Shown: positions 34,574-44,788 of the stretch, piece after piece
Position numbering within the stretch: position 1 is the first letter of the stretch
How the letters are laid out: every line of letters begins with the position of its first letter
DNA from: Capnocytophaga sputigena
GTDB lineage: Bacteria > Bacteroidota > Bacteroidia > Flavobacteriales > Flavobacteriaceae
Reading direction: 5' to 3'
Assembly (NCBI RefSeq): GCF_900446695.1
Contig: NZ_UAVP01000011.1
Location: 62,001 to 126,000 of the forward strand
Length of the DNA stretch: 64,000 nt
Notes under the pieces: model-generated
The model's database searches: none
The model's input: only the letters and a program-made list of their open reading frames with translations
What the model was told of the DNA's origin: nothing
Made by a program: the position numbers and the translations under genes

Positions 34574-35713
34574 ATGGAAAAAATAAAGAAATTTAGACTT
34601 GATTTCATTGATGTAATTCGTGCCTTTGCTATTTGTATGATGTTACAAGGGCACTTTGTAAATGGACTTATTGCTGAACGTTATCGTGATGAAAACAATC
34701 TTATCTATTGGTTTTGGCATTATTGTACAGGTATTACAGCTCCTGTTTTCTTCACCGTCTCAGGATTTATCTTCACCTTTTTATTAGTGAAAGAAAGTGA
34801 TATTACCAAAATAGGATGGAATAACCCTCGTGTAATGAAGGGAATACGTCGTGGTTTATTGCTTATTGGTATTGCTTACTTCTTACGTATGAGTTTCCAA
34901 AGTGTAGATGTACTGCACTGTATAGGTCTTTCGCTTCTGATGCTGATTGCTACATACCTCATTTCATACAACAGAAAATCATGGGTGATGCCTACCATAC
35001 TCATTACTACTACTATATTGGCTTTTACCTTTGAGCCTTTTTATAAAGAATTTGCTTTTAGCTGGCTACCACTGCCTATTGCTAATTACTTCACAAAAGT
35101 ACACGGTACTCTCTTTACGATATTTCCTTGGTATGGTTATGTATCATTTGGTGGCTTTATGGGATATTTATTTCAGCGAAATAAAAATCACCCTCACCTA
35201 TACCGCAATGCTATTCTATTATTCTTAAGTGTAGGAGCATTCTTGTTATGGGGCTTTCACTTTATGATAGAACAACTGTTCTATATCAACCATTCTCCAT
35301 TTTTTGAGCGATTAATGCAGGACTTTGTTTATTTGCGTTTAGGCAATGTGTTACTTGTGTTTGGATTTTTTGCCTTAATGCGCAATGTGATTACTTCACA
35401 ACTCATTAAAACTATTGGGCAAAATACCTTATCAATTTATGTGATACACTGCTTTATCATATATGGTAGTATCACTTCTTACGGACTTATACAGCACTTT
35501 GGCGGGCAACTAAAACCTTATCAATTATTTTTAGGAGCACCTACCTTTATAGCTGTATGTGTATGCTTGTCATTTATTTATAATCGTATAAAACCTGTTA
35601 TTAAATCAGGTCTTGCTTTTGTACTCAAAGAAATAAGAGCATTCTTGATAGAAAGTTATCAATTTATTGTAAAACTATTAGAAAGGCTTCTCGCCTTATT
35701 TGTTAAGGAATGA
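34574..35713 (+). CDS. DUF1624 / heparan-alpha-glucosaminide N-acetyltransferase-like membrane protein
   Basis: The 379-residue product begins MEKIKKFRLDFIDVIRAFAI, with the conserved Arg/Asp-containing first helix of acyltransferase-like membrane proteins. It has about ten membrane helices, including YCTGITAPVFFTVSGFIFTF. The GHF motif in MMLQGHFVNG holds a candidate catalytic histidine. Related proteins move acetyl groups across the membrane to sugars, but the substrate here is unknown. The stop codon overlaps the ATG of the peptidase gene by four bases, so the two are coupled. Confidence 0.8.
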   Translation: MEKIKKFRLDFIDVIRAFAICMMLQGHFVNGLIAERYRDENNLIYWFWHYCTGITAPVFFTVSGFIFTFLLVKESDITKIGWNNPRVMKGIRRGLLLIGIAYFLRMSFQSVDVLHCIGLSLLMLIATYLISYNRKSWVMPTILITTTILAFTFEPFYKEFAFSWLPLPIANYFTKVHGTLFTIFPWYGYVSFGGFMGYLFQRNKNHPHLYRNAILLFLSVGAFLLWGFHFMIEQLFYINHSPFFERLMQDFVYLRLGNVLLVFGFFALMRNVITSQLIKTIGQNTLSIYVIHCFIIYGSITSYGLIQHFGGQLKPYQLFLGAPTFIAVCVCLSFIYNRIKPVIKSGLAFVLKEIRAFLIESYQFIVKLLERLLALFVKE

Positions 35714-37614
35714 AAAAACATCTAATTATTTTGGCTTCAGTTATGACATTGAATGGTTTACAGGCACAACAACCACTTACTCCTGAAAAACTATGGGAAC
35801 TACATCGGGTGAGTGCCATAGCACTTACTCCCGATCAACAATATGTATTGGTGAGTGTGAGTACTCCAAATGTAAAGGAAAATACTTTTAACAAAGAATA
35901 CTATAAACTTGCTGTAAAAGGAGGTGTACCCATTCCTATAAGCAAAGAAGAGGTAGAAAAGCTCACGGCTAAATACAATACTGATAAAAGCCTAAAGCTG
36001 ACTCATAAGGAAGTAAAATTAAAGTCGGTTTTAGGGAAAGATATCTATACTGATTTAGATAAATCATCAGGGAAACTATACAGTAACTTAGATCACCGTC
36101 ATTGGGACACATGGAATGAAGGTAGTTACAATCACGTGATGATAGAAGATAGTAATGGTAAACAAACTGATATAATGGAAGGATTACCTTATTACTGTCC
36201 GCAGTTGCCTTTTGGAGGTGATGAGGATTATATATGGAGTCTCGATGGTAAAAAGGTTCTTTATGTTACCAAAGCCAAAGTGGGTACAGATTATGTACTG
36301 AGCACTAATACTGATATCTATGAATACGACCTCACTTCCAAAAAAACAACAAACCTTACCGAAGGAATGATGGGGTATGACACTAACCCTCAGTATAGTA
36401 AAGAGGGCGTATTGGCGTGGCTCAGTATGGCACACAATGGGAATGAATCTGATAAGAATGACCTATATATACTAAAGAACGGCAAACGCATCAACCTTAC
36501 TGCACAATGGGATAACACCATATTTAGTTACCGCTGGAGTAATGACGGTAAACGAATTTATTTAATAGCTCCTACTCAAGGTACTGAACAGCTATTTGTA
36601 GTAGATGTTTATAGTAAAAATACCACTCCAATACAACTCACACAAGGCGTTTTTGACGTTAATAGTATAGTAGGACAAGCAGGCGACCAATTGGTTGTGA
36701 TACGTACGGATATGAACCACGCAGCAGAACTATATACTATTAGCTTAAAAGAGAAGAAAAAAGAATATCTATCTCTCACACAGCTCTCACACTTTAATGA
36801 TGAACAATATAAGCAGATAGCTCAATGCCCTATAAAGGAACGTATCATCAAGACCACTGACGGCAAAGATATGCACGCTTGGGTGATTTACCCTCCAGAC
36901 TTTGATCCTAATAAGAAGTACCCTACCCTACTCTACTGCCAAGGAGGTCCACAATCAATTGTAAGTCAGTTTTACAGTTTTCGTTGGAATTTTCAACTAA
37001 TGGCATCACAAGGTTATATAGTGATAGCCCCTAACAGACGTGGTTTGCCAGGGTTTGGAGTAGAATGGAATGCACAAATCAGTGGAGATTGGGGCGGACA
37101 GCCAATGCGTGATTACCTATCGGCTATTGATGATATTGCTAAAGAGCCTTATGTAGATAAAGATAGATTAGGAGCTGTAGGGGCAAGTTATGGTGGATAT
37201 TCAATCTATTACTTAGCAGGTATTCATCAAAAACGCTTTAAGACATTTATTGCCCATTGTGGGGTTTTCAATTTAGAAAGTATGTATGGCACTACTGAAG
37301 AGCTTTTCTTTAACAATAATGAAATAGGAGGAGCTTATTGGGAAGAGCGTAATGCAGTAGCTCAAAAATCGTATAAAGAGTTTAACCCTATAAAGAAAAT
37401 TAATAATTGGGATACTCCCATACTAATTATTCACGGAGGTAAAGATTACCGAGTACCTGAAGAACAAGGATTTCAAGCCTTTACTGCCGCACAATTAAAA
37501 GGCATTAGAAGTGAGTTACTTTATTTTCCTGATGAAAACCACTGGGTATTACAACCTCAAAACGGATTGTTATGGCAACGAACTTTCTTTAAATGGTTGA
37601 AAGAAACACTATAA
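35710..37614 (+). CDS. S9 family prolyl oligopeptidase-type peptidase (exported)
   Basis: These serine peptidases release dipeptides or cut short peptides. They feed amino-acid metabolism in asaccharolytic or peptide-using Bacteroidota. The 634-residue protein has a signal peptide ending near LQAQQ and an N-terminal beta-propeller (about residues 25-390). The C-terminal alpha/beta hydrolase domain carries S493 in GASYGGYS, an aspartate in HGGKDYRVP and a histidine in DENHWVL. It resembles the DPP5-like group of dipeptidyl peptidases, but I cannot fix specificity. Location should be periplasmic. It is translationally coupled to the upstream membrane protein gene. Confidence 0.92.
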   Translation: MKKHLIILASVMTLNGLQAQQPLTPEKLWELHRVSAIALTPDQQYVLVSVSTPNVKENTFNKEYYKLAVKGGVPIPISKEEVEKLTAKYNTDKSLKLTHKEVKLKSVLGKDIYTDLDKSSGKLYSNLDHRHWDTWNEGSYNHVMIEDSNGKQTDIMEGLPYYCPQLPFGGDEDYIWSLDGKKVLYVTKAKVGTDYVLSTNTDIYEYDLTSKKTTNLTEGMMGYDTNPQYSKEGVLAWLSMAHNGNESDKNDLYILKNGKRINLTAQWDNTIFSYRWSNDGKRIYLIAPTQGTEQLFVVDVYSKNTTPIQLTQGVFDVNSIVGQAGDQLVVIRTDMNHAAELYTISLKEKKKEYLSLTQLSHFNDEQYKQIAQCPIKERIIKTTDGKDMHAWVIYPPDFDPNKKYPTLLYCQGGPQSIVSQFYSFRWNFQLMASQGYIVIAPNRRGLPGFGVEWNAQISGDWGGQPMRDYLSAIDDIAKEPYVDKDRLGAVGASYGGYSIYYLAGIHQKRFKTFIAHCGVFNLESMYGTTEELFFNNNEIGGAYWEERNAVAQKSYKEFNPIKKINNWDTPILIIHGGKDYRVPEEQGFQAFTAAQLKGIRSELLYFPDENHWVLQPQNGLLWQRTFFKWLKETL

Positions 37615-37633
37615 CATAATAGAACAACAATAG

Positions 37634-37672
37634 AAAAGCTGATTAAGAAATAAATCTTAGTCAGCTTTTTAT
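37634..37672. terminator. Terminator between S9 peptidase and prfA genes
   Basis: AAAAGCTGATTAAGA and TCTTAGTCAGCTTTT form a 15-bp stem with one G-T pair, between convergent genes. Confidence 0.85.
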
Positions 37673-37709
37673 TCATTAGTAACTTAATTTAACTTGTTAT
37701 CTTATTTCT

Positions 37710-38783
37710 TTAAAACACATCACCTTCTTTGAGTTTTTCAGCGTTTTCAGCAAGTTGTAATTCATCAATGAGGCGTTGTACATCTCCATTGATAACATTC
37801 TGTAAATCATAGAGAGTAAGCCCGATACGGTGGTCAGTTACGCGACCTTGAGGATAATTGTAAGTGCGTATTTTAGCTGAACGGTCACCACTGGATACCA
37901 TTGACTTACGGCGAGCAGAATCAGCTTCCATTTTTTTAGCAAGCTCTAATTCGTAGAGGCGAGAACGCAATACTTTTAATGCTTTTTCAAGGTTTTTGTG
38001 TTGAGATTTTTCATCTTGGCAACGTACCTCTATACCTGTAGGAATATGCTGGAGTTGAATAGCAGAATAAGTAGTATTCACCGATTGTCCACCAGGTCCT
38101 GTAGAGGTTGTACGAATAATATTCACATCTGCCATATTGAGTTCTACATCAAACTCTTCAGCCTCTGGCAATACCATCACAGTAGCAGCTGAAGTATGTA
38201 CACGTCCCTGCGTTTCAGTTTGAGGAACACGCTGTACACGGTGTACTCCTGCTTCAAACTTCAAAGTACCATATACATTATCACCTGTAACTTCAAAAAT
38301 AATCTCTTTGTAGCCCCCTGCAGTTCCTTCATTGAAATCCATTACTGATGTACTCCATCCTTTGCTTTGGCAATATTTAGTATACATACGATAGAGGTCG
38401 CCAGCAAAAATAGAAGCCTCATCTCCACCTGTGCCAGCACGTATTTCCATTACAGCATTCTTCGCATCTTCAGGGTCTTTAGGAATCAACATATATTTGA
38501 TTTCTTCCTCTAATTGAGGTAAGCGTTCTTTACTTTCATCTAATTGCAGCTTAGCCATTTCCACCATTTCGGCATCACTACCATCAGCAATGATTTCTTC
38601 GGCTTCAGCGAGATTACCAGTCACATTGATGTACTCTTCTCGCTTGTCCATCAACTCTTTTAAGTCCTTATATTCCTTATTAAGTTGAATGTAACGTTTT
38701 TGGTCGGCTATCACATCAGGTTGGATAATCAAATCCGATACCTCATCAAAGCGTTGTTTAACAATGTTTAATTTATCAAGCAT
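37710..38783 (-). CDS. prfA: Peptide chain release factor 1
   Basis: RF1 recognises UAA and UAG and triggers peptide release. The 357-residue protein has the catalytic GGQ at residues 231-233 ([16 protein letters not shown]). It also has the RF1-type [14 protein letters not shown] rather than the RF2 version. Length is typical and no programmed frameshift is seen, as expected for RF1. A promoter with TACCTTTG is visible upstream. The presence of a normal RF1 means UAG should be read as stop, which matters for the interrupted hydrolase gene at 48819-50039. Confidence 0.97.
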   Translation of the reverse strand: MLDKLNIVKQRFDEVSDLIIQPDVIADQKRYIQLNKEYKDLKELMDKREEYINVTGNLAEAEEIIADGSDAEMVEMAKLQLDESKERLPQLEEEIKYMLIPKDPEDAKNAVMEIRAGTGGDEASIFAGDLYRMYTKYCQSKGWSTSVMDFNEGTAGGYKEIIFEVTGDNVYGTLKFEAGVHRVQRVPQTETQGRVHTSAATVMVLPEAEEFDVELNMADVNIIRTTSTGPGGQSVNTTYSAIQLQHIPTGIEVRCQDEKSQHKNLEKALKVLRSRLYELELAKKMEADSARRKSMVSSGDRSAKIRTYNYPQGRVTDHRIGLTLYDLQNVINGDVQRLIDELQLAENAEKLKEGDVF

Positions 38784-38813
38784 TTTATTCTAATAATAAT
38801 CTTTTTGAGGGCG

Positions 38814-38845
38814 CAAAGGTAACAATTAATTAGCTAATTAGCAAA
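38814..38845 (-). promoter_or_regulatory. Promoter of prfA
   Basis: Minus-strand TACCTTTG (38814-38821) with TTTG (38842-38845) 20 bases upstream. Confidence 0.7.
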
Positions 38846-38906
38846 TTGCAGAATTATCGCTATAAAAAAACTCTTAAAAAAATTTTAATATTTAGAAAAT
38901 AAAATA

Positions 38907-38914
38907 TACCTTTG
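38907..38914 (+). promoter_or_regulatory. -7 box of the fumC promoter
   Basis: TACCTTTG fits TAnnTTTG and lies 43 bases before the ATG. The -33 region is only a T-rich stretch, so this is a weaker call. Confidence 0.6.
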
Positions 38915-38957
38915 TAGCGTTTTTTAAAAGAAGATTATTTTAACTAATACAAACAAA

Positions 38958-40355
38958 ATGAATTATAGAATTGAAAAAGACACTTTGGGTGAAGTGAAGG
39001 TGCCTGCCGATAAATATTGGGGAGCACAAACAGAACGTTCACGTAACAACTTCAAAATCGGTGCACCTGCTTCTATGCCGATTGAAATTATCCGCGGCTT
39101 TGCCTATCTTAAAAAAGCTGCTGCATACGCTAACTTCGATTTAAGCGTACTTTCTGCCGAAAAACGCGATGCTATTGCTCAAGTTTGTGACGAGATTCTC
39201 GAAGGCAAACTTGATGACCAATTCCCATTGGTAATTTGGCAAACCGGATCAGGTACTCAATCTAATATGAATGTGAATGAGGTAATTGCCAATCGTGCTC
39301 AAGTGTTAGCTGGCAAACAAATAGGAGAAGGAGACCCCGTATTAAAGGCTAATGATGATGTGAATAAATCACAATCTTCTAACGATACTTTCCCTACAGG
39401 TATGCACATTGCTTGCTACAAAATGGTAGTTGAAAAAACTATTCCTGGGGTTCAAAAACTACGCGATACCCTTGCCGCTAAAGCTGAAGCCTTTAAAGAT
39501 GTTGTAAAGATAGGTCGTACACACCTTATGGATGCTACACCACTTACTTTAGGACAAGAGCTTTCAGGCTATGTAGCTCAGCTTGATCATGCTATTCGCG
39601 CTATCAAAAATACTTTAGCACACCTCTCAGAACTCGCTTTAGGTGGAACTGCTGTAGGTACAGGGCTCAACACTCCTAAAGGTTATGATGTGAAAGTAGC
39701 TGAGTATATTGCTAAATTCACCGGTCTACCTTTTGTAACTGCTCCTAACAAATTTGAAGCTTTAGCTTCTCACGACGCCATTGTAGAAAGCCATGGTGCC
39801 CTCAAGCAATTAGCTGTATCATTAAACAAGATTGCAAATGACATTCGTATGATGGCTTCAGGACCTCGTTCTGGTATTGGTGAAATTCTCATCCCTGCTA
39901 ACGAACCAGGTAGTTCTATTATGCCAGGTAAAGTGAATCCTACCCAATGTGAAGCGATGACAATGGTTGCAGCACAAGTAATGGGTAACGATGTAGCTAT
40001 TTCAGTAGGTGGTACTCAAGGTCATTACGAATTGAATGTATTTAAACCATTAATGGCTTCTAACTTCCTTAAATCAGCTGAGTTGTTAGGTGATGTTTGT
40101 GTATCATTTGAAGAACATTGCGCAAGTGGTATTGAACCTAATTACAAGCGTATTAAAGAATTAGTAGACAACTCGTTGATGCTTGTCACAGCTCTTAATA
40201 CTAAAATAGGTTATTACAAAGCTGCCGAAATTGCTCAAACAGCGCACCGCAATGGTACTACCCTCAAAGAAGAAGCTGTACGTCTTGGCTATGTTACTCC
40301 TGAGGACTTTGATAAATGGGTACGTCCTGAAGATATGGTAGGAAGCCTTAAATAA
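38958..40355 (+). CDS. fumC: Class II fumarate hydratase
   Basis: FumC interconverts fumarate and malate in the citric acid cycle without an iron-sulfur cluster. The 465-residue protein has the superfamily signature [13 protein letters not shown] with the catalytic serine at about S319 or S320. The catalytic histidine H189 is in [15 protein letters not shown], and [15 protein letters not shown] is present. Length and motifs are fully normal. The gene uses more C- and G-ending codons than its neighbours, as expected for a highly expressed gene. Confidence 0.97.
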   Translation: MNYRIEKDTLGEVKVPADKYWGAQTERSRNNFKIGAPASMPIEIIRGFAYLKKAAAYANFDLSVLSAEKRDAIAQVCDEILEGKLDDQFPLVIWQTGSGTQSNMNVNEVIANRAQVLAGKQIGEGDPVLKANDDVNKSQSSNDTFPTGMHIACYKMVVEKTIPGVQKLRDTLAAKAEAFKDVVKIGRTHLMDATPLTLGQELSGYVAQLDHAIRAIKNTLAHLSELALGGTAVGTGLNTPKGYDVKVAEYIAKFTGLPFVTAPNKFEALASHDAIVESHGALKQLAVSLNKIANDIRMMASGPRSGIGEILIPANEPGSSIMPGKVNPTQCEAMTMVAAQVMGNDVAISVGGTQGHYELNVFKPLMASNFLKSAELLGDVCVSFEEHCASGIEPNYKRIKELVDNSLMLVTALNTKIGYYKAAEIAQTAHRNGTTLKEEAVRLGYVTPEDFDKWVRPEDMVGSLK

Positions 40356-40383
40356 TTAATAAGTAATAACTTATATAACAAAT

Positions 40384-40423
40384 AAAGGGTATCTGGAAAC
40401 AACTTTTTAGATACCCTTTTCTT
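40384..40423 (+). terminator. Terminator after fumC
   Basis: AAAGGGTATCT (40384-40394) pairs with AGATACCCTTT (40409-40419), followed by a T-rich tract. Confidence 0.85.
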
Positions 40424-40451
40424 TTAATACACATCTTAAAACTATATTTTT

Positions 40452-43379
40452 ATGCTAAAAAGAAATCTATTTTTATGGCTGTTTACTATAGCCATATCGT
40501 TTGGGGCTACTGCTCAAAACTATGAGTGGAAAGAAGCCCAAAGTGGCGGGTATACTTACAAATATGTAACCCACGACCCCACCAATGCAAGGTTCTATAC
40601 CTTGAAAAATGGACTTACAGTCATCTTAAGTCCTACTAATAAAGAACCTCGCATTCAGTGTTATGTAGCAGTGAAAGCAGGTAGTAAAACCGACCCTGCT
40701 ACCAATACAGGGTTGGCTCACTACTTAGAGCACTTGCTCTTCAAAGGTACTGACAAATATGGTTCTCTTGATTGGAACAAAGAAAAGGTACAATTAGACA
40801 AAATTGATGCCCTTTATGAAGAGTACAATCACACCAAAGACCCTGCTAAACGTAAGGCTATTTATAAGAAAATTGATTCAGTATCGGGGGTAGCTAGCAA
40901 GTATGCAATTGCTAATGAGTACGACAAGATGATGACTGCTATGGGAGCACAAGGTACTAATGCGTTTACTTCTTTTGAGAAAACTGTTTATACTGATGAT
41001 GTACCAGCAAATGCTATCAATAAGTATATTGCTGTACAAGCTGAACGTTTTCGCAATCCTGTGCTTCGTATTTTCCATACCGAATTAGAAGCTGTATATG
41101 AAGAAAAAAATCGCTCTTTGGATAGCGATAATAGTGAAGTATTTGAAACTCTCTTCTCTGAGTTGTTCAAAAAACACAATTATGGCTTGCAAACTACTAT
41201 TGGTACGGTAGAACATTTAAAAAATCCTTCATTAAAAGAAATCCGCAAGTACTTCCAAACCTATTATGTACCTAATAATATGGCAGTAATATTGGCTGGT
41301 GATTTCAATCCTGATAAAGCTATTGCTGAAATTGATAAGGCTTTTAGCTATATGCAACCTAAACCTGTACCTCAATATACTTTTGAGAAAGAAGCGCCTA
41401 TCACTGCCCCTATCATCAAAAAAGTAGTAGGTCCTGATGCTGAAAGTGTTTCTATAGCATTCCGTTTGCCAGGTAACCAAGATAAAGATGCTCTATTAGC
41501 TGATTTAGTAGGTGAAATCCTCACCAATGGCAATGCAGGGCTTATCGATTTGAATCTTGTAAAGAAACAAAAATTACTAAAAGCTAGTGCCTTTGCTTAT
41601 ACACTTATAGATTATGGAGTACTATATCTATCAGGAGCTCCTTTACAAGGACAGTCGTTAGAACAAGTAAAAGATCTTATGTTAGGACAAATAGAAAACC
41701 TTAAAAAAGGTAATTTTGATGATGATCTCATCCCTTCTATTATCAACAATTTGAAAAAACAAACAATTCAAGCAACCGAATCTTATAGCAATCGTGCTAA
41801 TATGTTGATGGCAGCTTTTACTGATAATCTCAACTGGAAAGACCAAGTAGCTTATGTAAATAATCTTTCTAAACTTACTAAAGCCGATATTGTCGCTTTT
41901 GCTAATAAATACTTAGGTAATAACTATGTGGCTATTTATAAAGAGAAAGGACAACGTACCAATGTAGAAAAAATTGAAAAACCTGCTATCACTCCTGTTG
42001 AAACTAATGCCGATAAACAATCAGCTTTTGTGAAAATGATCAACGAGATGCCAAGTACTCCGGTAGCTCCTGTATTCTTAAATTACAGTAAAGATTTACA
42101 AAAAGGTAAATTAGGTAATGCCGAAGTATTGTATGTGCAAAATAAAGATAATGAGTTGTATCGTTTGAGTTTCCGCTACAAAATAGGTTCAGCTAATGAT
42201 TTGAAAATGCCTATAGCAGCCCAATACATCCAATTTTTAGGAACTGATAAGAAATCAGCTGAACAAATTTCAAAAGAATTTTATAAGATAGCATCCAGCT
42301 TCCAAATCTCTACAGAAGAAGAATATACTTATGTATCAATAGAAGGTTTACAAGAGAATTTTGAAGCTGCTGTTAAACTTTATGAAGATTTAGTTCTCAA
42401 TGCTAAACCAGATGAACAAGTATTACAAGCACTTAAAGCACGTGTTGCTAAATCACGTGTAGATGTAAAAGCTAATCGTGGAGCTATTATGCAAGCACTT
42501 ACTAATTATGCTCTTTATGGTTCTAAAAATAAGGTGAACAATGTACTTTCTAATACCGAAATTAATGCGATTAGTGCAAAGGAACTGGTAGATAGAGTTA
42601 AAAATTTGAATAATGTAGAGCAAACCGTTATTTATTATGGACCTGCTACACTTTCAGAACTTACAACTAAACTAAAACCTTTACATAAAGTACCAACTAA
42701 GTTCGCTAAAGTAGCTCCTAAAAAAGAGTTTAAACAAGTAGAACAGACTAAAAACCAAGTACTCTTTACTGATTATGAAATGGTACAAGCTGAAACACGC
42801 TGGGTGCGCAATACTGTTCCTTTCAACCCTGCTGAAAGTACTGTAATTAGTGCATTCAACAACTATTTTGGTGGAGGTATGGGGTCTTTGGTATTCCAAA
42901 CCATTCGCGAAAGTAAAGCGTTAGCATATAGTACTTATGGTTATTATGCTTCACCAAGAAAGAAAACTGATAAATACTATGTGCTTGCCTATGTAGGTTC
43001 GCAAGCTGACAAATTTAAAGAAGCTGTAGAAGCTATGAATGAACTGCTCAATACAATGCCTGAATTACCAGCTAATCTCGAATTAGCCAAGCTACAAATC
43101 AAACAAGAAATAGAAACTGAGCGTATTACACAGGACGGCATTATTTATAGCTATTTAGCAGCACAAGAATTAGGTCTTAAGGATGATATACGCAAGCAAG
43201 TATATCAAAATATAGATGGTATTACAATGAAAGAGATAAAAACTTTCCACGATAAATACCTTTCTAAAAAACCTTATACTTATGTGATTTTAGCTTCTGA
43301 AAAGAAACTTTCAAAAGATGAACTTCAAAAAATAGGAGATTTCAAAAAACTCTCTTTAGAAGAACTCTTCGGATACTAA
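40452..43379 (+). CDS. Exported M16 family metallopeptidase (two-domain, pitrilysin-like)
   Basis: M16 enzymes are zinc peptidases that degrade peptides enclosed in a clamshell of four homologous domains. The 975-residue protein has a signal peptide (LFLWLFTIAISFGATAQ). The inverted zinc motif HYLEH is at H90, E93 and H94, and the third ligand is in LEAVYEEKNR. The second half (from about residue 530) is the inactive partner unit with the region FGGGMGSLVFQTIRESKALAYS. Both halves on one chain give the usual large form. A periplasmic role in peptide degradation is inferred. The gene ends at a terminator shared with murC. Confidence 0.93.
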   Translation: MLKRNLFLWLFTIAISFGATAQNYEWKEAQSGGYTYKYVTHDPTNARFYTLKNGLTVILSPTNKEPRIQCYVAVKAGSKTDPATNTGLAHYLEHLLFKGTDKYGSLDWNKEKVQLDKIDALYEEYNHTKDPAKRKAIYKKIDSVSGVASKYAIANEYDKMMTAMGAQGTNAFTSFEKTVYTDDVPANAINKYIAVQAERFRNPVLRIFHTELEAVYEEKNRSLDSDNSEVFETLFSELFKKHNYGLQTTIGTVEHLKNPSLKEIRKYFQTYYVPNNMAVILAGDFNPDKAIAEIDKAFSYMQPKPVPQYTFEKEAPITAPIIKKVVGPDAESVSIAFRLPGNQDKDALLADLVGEILTNGNAGLIDLNLVKKQKLLKASAFAYTLIDYGVLYLSGAPLQGQSLEQVKDLMLGQIENLKKGNFDDDLIPSIINNLKKQTIQATESYSNRANMLMAAFTDNLNWKDQVAYVNNLSKLTKADIVAFANKYLGNNYVAIYKEKGQRTNVEKIEKPAITPVETNADKQSAFVKMINEMPSTPVAPVFLNYSKDLQKGKLGNAEVLYVQNKDNELYRLSFRYKIGSANDLKMPIAAQYIQFLGTDKKSAEQISKEFYKIASSFQISTEEEYTYVSIEGLQENFEAAVKLYEDLVLNAKPDEQVLQALKARVAKSRVDVKANRGAIMQALTNYALYGSKNKVNNVLSNTEINAISAKELVDRVKNLNNVEQTVIYYGPATLSELTTKLKPLHKVPTKFAKVAPKKEFKQVEQTKNQVLFTDYEMVQAETRWVRNTVPFNPAESTVISAFNNYFGGGMGSLVFQTIRESKALAYSTYGYYASPRKKTDKYYVLAYVGSQADKFKEAVEAMNELLNTMPELPANLELAKLQIKQEIETERITQDGIIYSYLAAQELGLKDDIRKQVYQNIDGITMKEIKTFHDKYLSKKPYTYVILASEKKLSKDELQKIGDFKKLSLEELFGY

Positions 43380-43389
43380 AAATAAAAAC

Positions 43390-43424
43390 GAGGCTCATCA
43401 AAAAAGGTGAGCCTCATTTTTTTT
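43390..43424. terminator. Terminator between M16 peptidase and murC
   Basis: GAGGCTCATC and GGTGAGCCTC pair with one G-T and are followed by an eight-T run on the plus strand; the genes are convergent. Confidence 0.85.
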
Positions 43425-43441
43425 GTTATTTTCTTCAGTTT

Positions 43442-44788
43442 TTACTTTTTCATAGCTTCTTTGATATGAGCTACTTCAGCTCCTATATCACCTGCTCCTA
43501 CAGCTAATAATAATTGAGGATGTTTTTTGAGTAGAAGAGGAATAAGTTCAGTTTTGTTTACTAAAGTTTTTTTAGGAGTAGTAATTTTCTCTAATAAAAC
43601 TTGTGAAGTAATTCCTTCTATAGGTAATTCACGTGCAGGATAGATATCTAGCAATATCACCTCATCAAATTGTGATAGACTTTTTGCAAAATCATCCATA
43701 AAATCACGTGTACGAGTGAAAAGGTGAGGTTGGAAAACAATAGTTTTAGGAGTATTAGGATACATTTCGGCTACTGCTTGATATAGTGCATTGATTTCGG
43801 AAGGGTGATGGGCATAATCATCAATGAAAACAAAGTCTTTTTCTTTAATGATATATGAAAAACGACGTTTTACCCCTTTAAAAGTAGCTAAGTGAGGCAA
43901 CAATTTTTCAGGAGCAATTCCTGCTTTTACAGCCATAGCAATAGCTGCCAAAGCATTGAGTAAGTTGTGTCGCCCTGGTTTCATAAAGGTAATATCTTTA
44001 TAAATACCTCCTGCATATTTGAAATCAAAATGATAAATACCATCTACAATATGAATGTTTTGGAAACTGTAATCAGAATTATCTTCTAAACCATACGTTT
44101 CACCAGCTATATTTAGTCCATTGCGCACAATGAGACTGCCTCCTGGTTTAATTTTTCCAGCAAATTCGTGAAAACCTTCTATAAGATGTTGCTCATCACC
44201 ATAAATATCGAGGTGATCAGCGTCCATAGAGGTAATACAAGCAATGTTAGGTGAAAGTCGCAAAAATGAACGGTCAAACTCATCGGCTTCAACTACTGTA
44301 TATTCACTACCTTTGAGCACCAAATTACTATTGAAATTTTCAGCTATACCTCCTAAAAAAGCACTTACTGAAGCTCCACTTTCTACCATAATATGGGCTA
44401 AAATACTTGATGTAGTTGTCTTACCATGAGTACCTGCGACAGCTAAACAAAAAGTGTTTTTTGTGATAAATCCTAACACTTCTGAGCGTTTTACTACTTG
44501 GTAGCCATTTTCTTGAAAAAAAACTAACTCTTTATGATCTTTAGGAACAGCAGGGGTATATACCACTAAAGTAGTTTCTACATTTTTAAATGAATTAGGA
44601 ATAGCATCTAACTCATCGGTAAAGTGTACTTTTATACCTTCTTTTTCTAGCATTTCAGTAATATCGGTAGGAGTACGATCGTAGCCAGCTACCACTTTAC
44701 CATTGGTATTGAAATAACGTGCAAGGGCAGACATTCCTATGCCTCCAATACCTATAAAATAAACGTTTGTTATTGGTTGTAAATTCAT
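43442..44788 (-). CDS. murC: UDP-N-acetylmuramate-L-alanine ligase
   Basis: MurC adds the first amino acid to the peptidoglycan precursor in the cytoplasm using ATP. The 448-residue protein has the N-terminal UDP-binding glycine-rich motif FIGIGGIGMSALARYF, the ATP loop GTHGKTTT at about 119-126 and DDYAHHPSEI in the C-terminal domain. It is the last gene of a three-gene set with murG and a YwqK-like gene. The usual downstream ftsQ-ftsA-ftsZ genes are absent here, since an oppositely oriented M16 peptidase gene follows. Confidence 0.97.
   Translation of the reverse strand: MNLQPITNVYFIGIGGIGMSALARYFNTNGKVVAGYDRTPTDITEMLEKEGIKVHFTDELDAIPNSFKNVETTLVVYTPAVPKDHKELVFFQENGYQVVKRSEVLGFITKNTFCLAVAGTHGKTTTSSILAHIMVESGASVSAFLGGIAENFNSNLVLKGSEYTVVEADEFDRSFLRLSPNIACITSMDADHLDIYGDEQHLIEGFHEFAGKIKPGGSLIVRNGLNIAGETYGLEDNSDYSFQNIHIVDGIYHFDFKYAGGIYKDITFMKPGRHNLLNALAAIAMAVKAGIAPEKLLPHLATFKGVKRRFSYIIKEKDFVFIDDYAHHPSEINALYQAVAEMYPNTPKTIVFQPHLFTRTRDFMDDFAKSLSQFDEVILLDIYPARELPIEGITSQVLLEKITTPKKTLVNKTELIPLLLKKHPQLLLAVGAGDIGAEVAHIKEAMKK

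Noticed and set aside
38907-38914. A full -33/-7 promoter for fumC
   Set aside because: Only the -7 box is clear; the -33 region is just T-rich, so I report only the -7 box.
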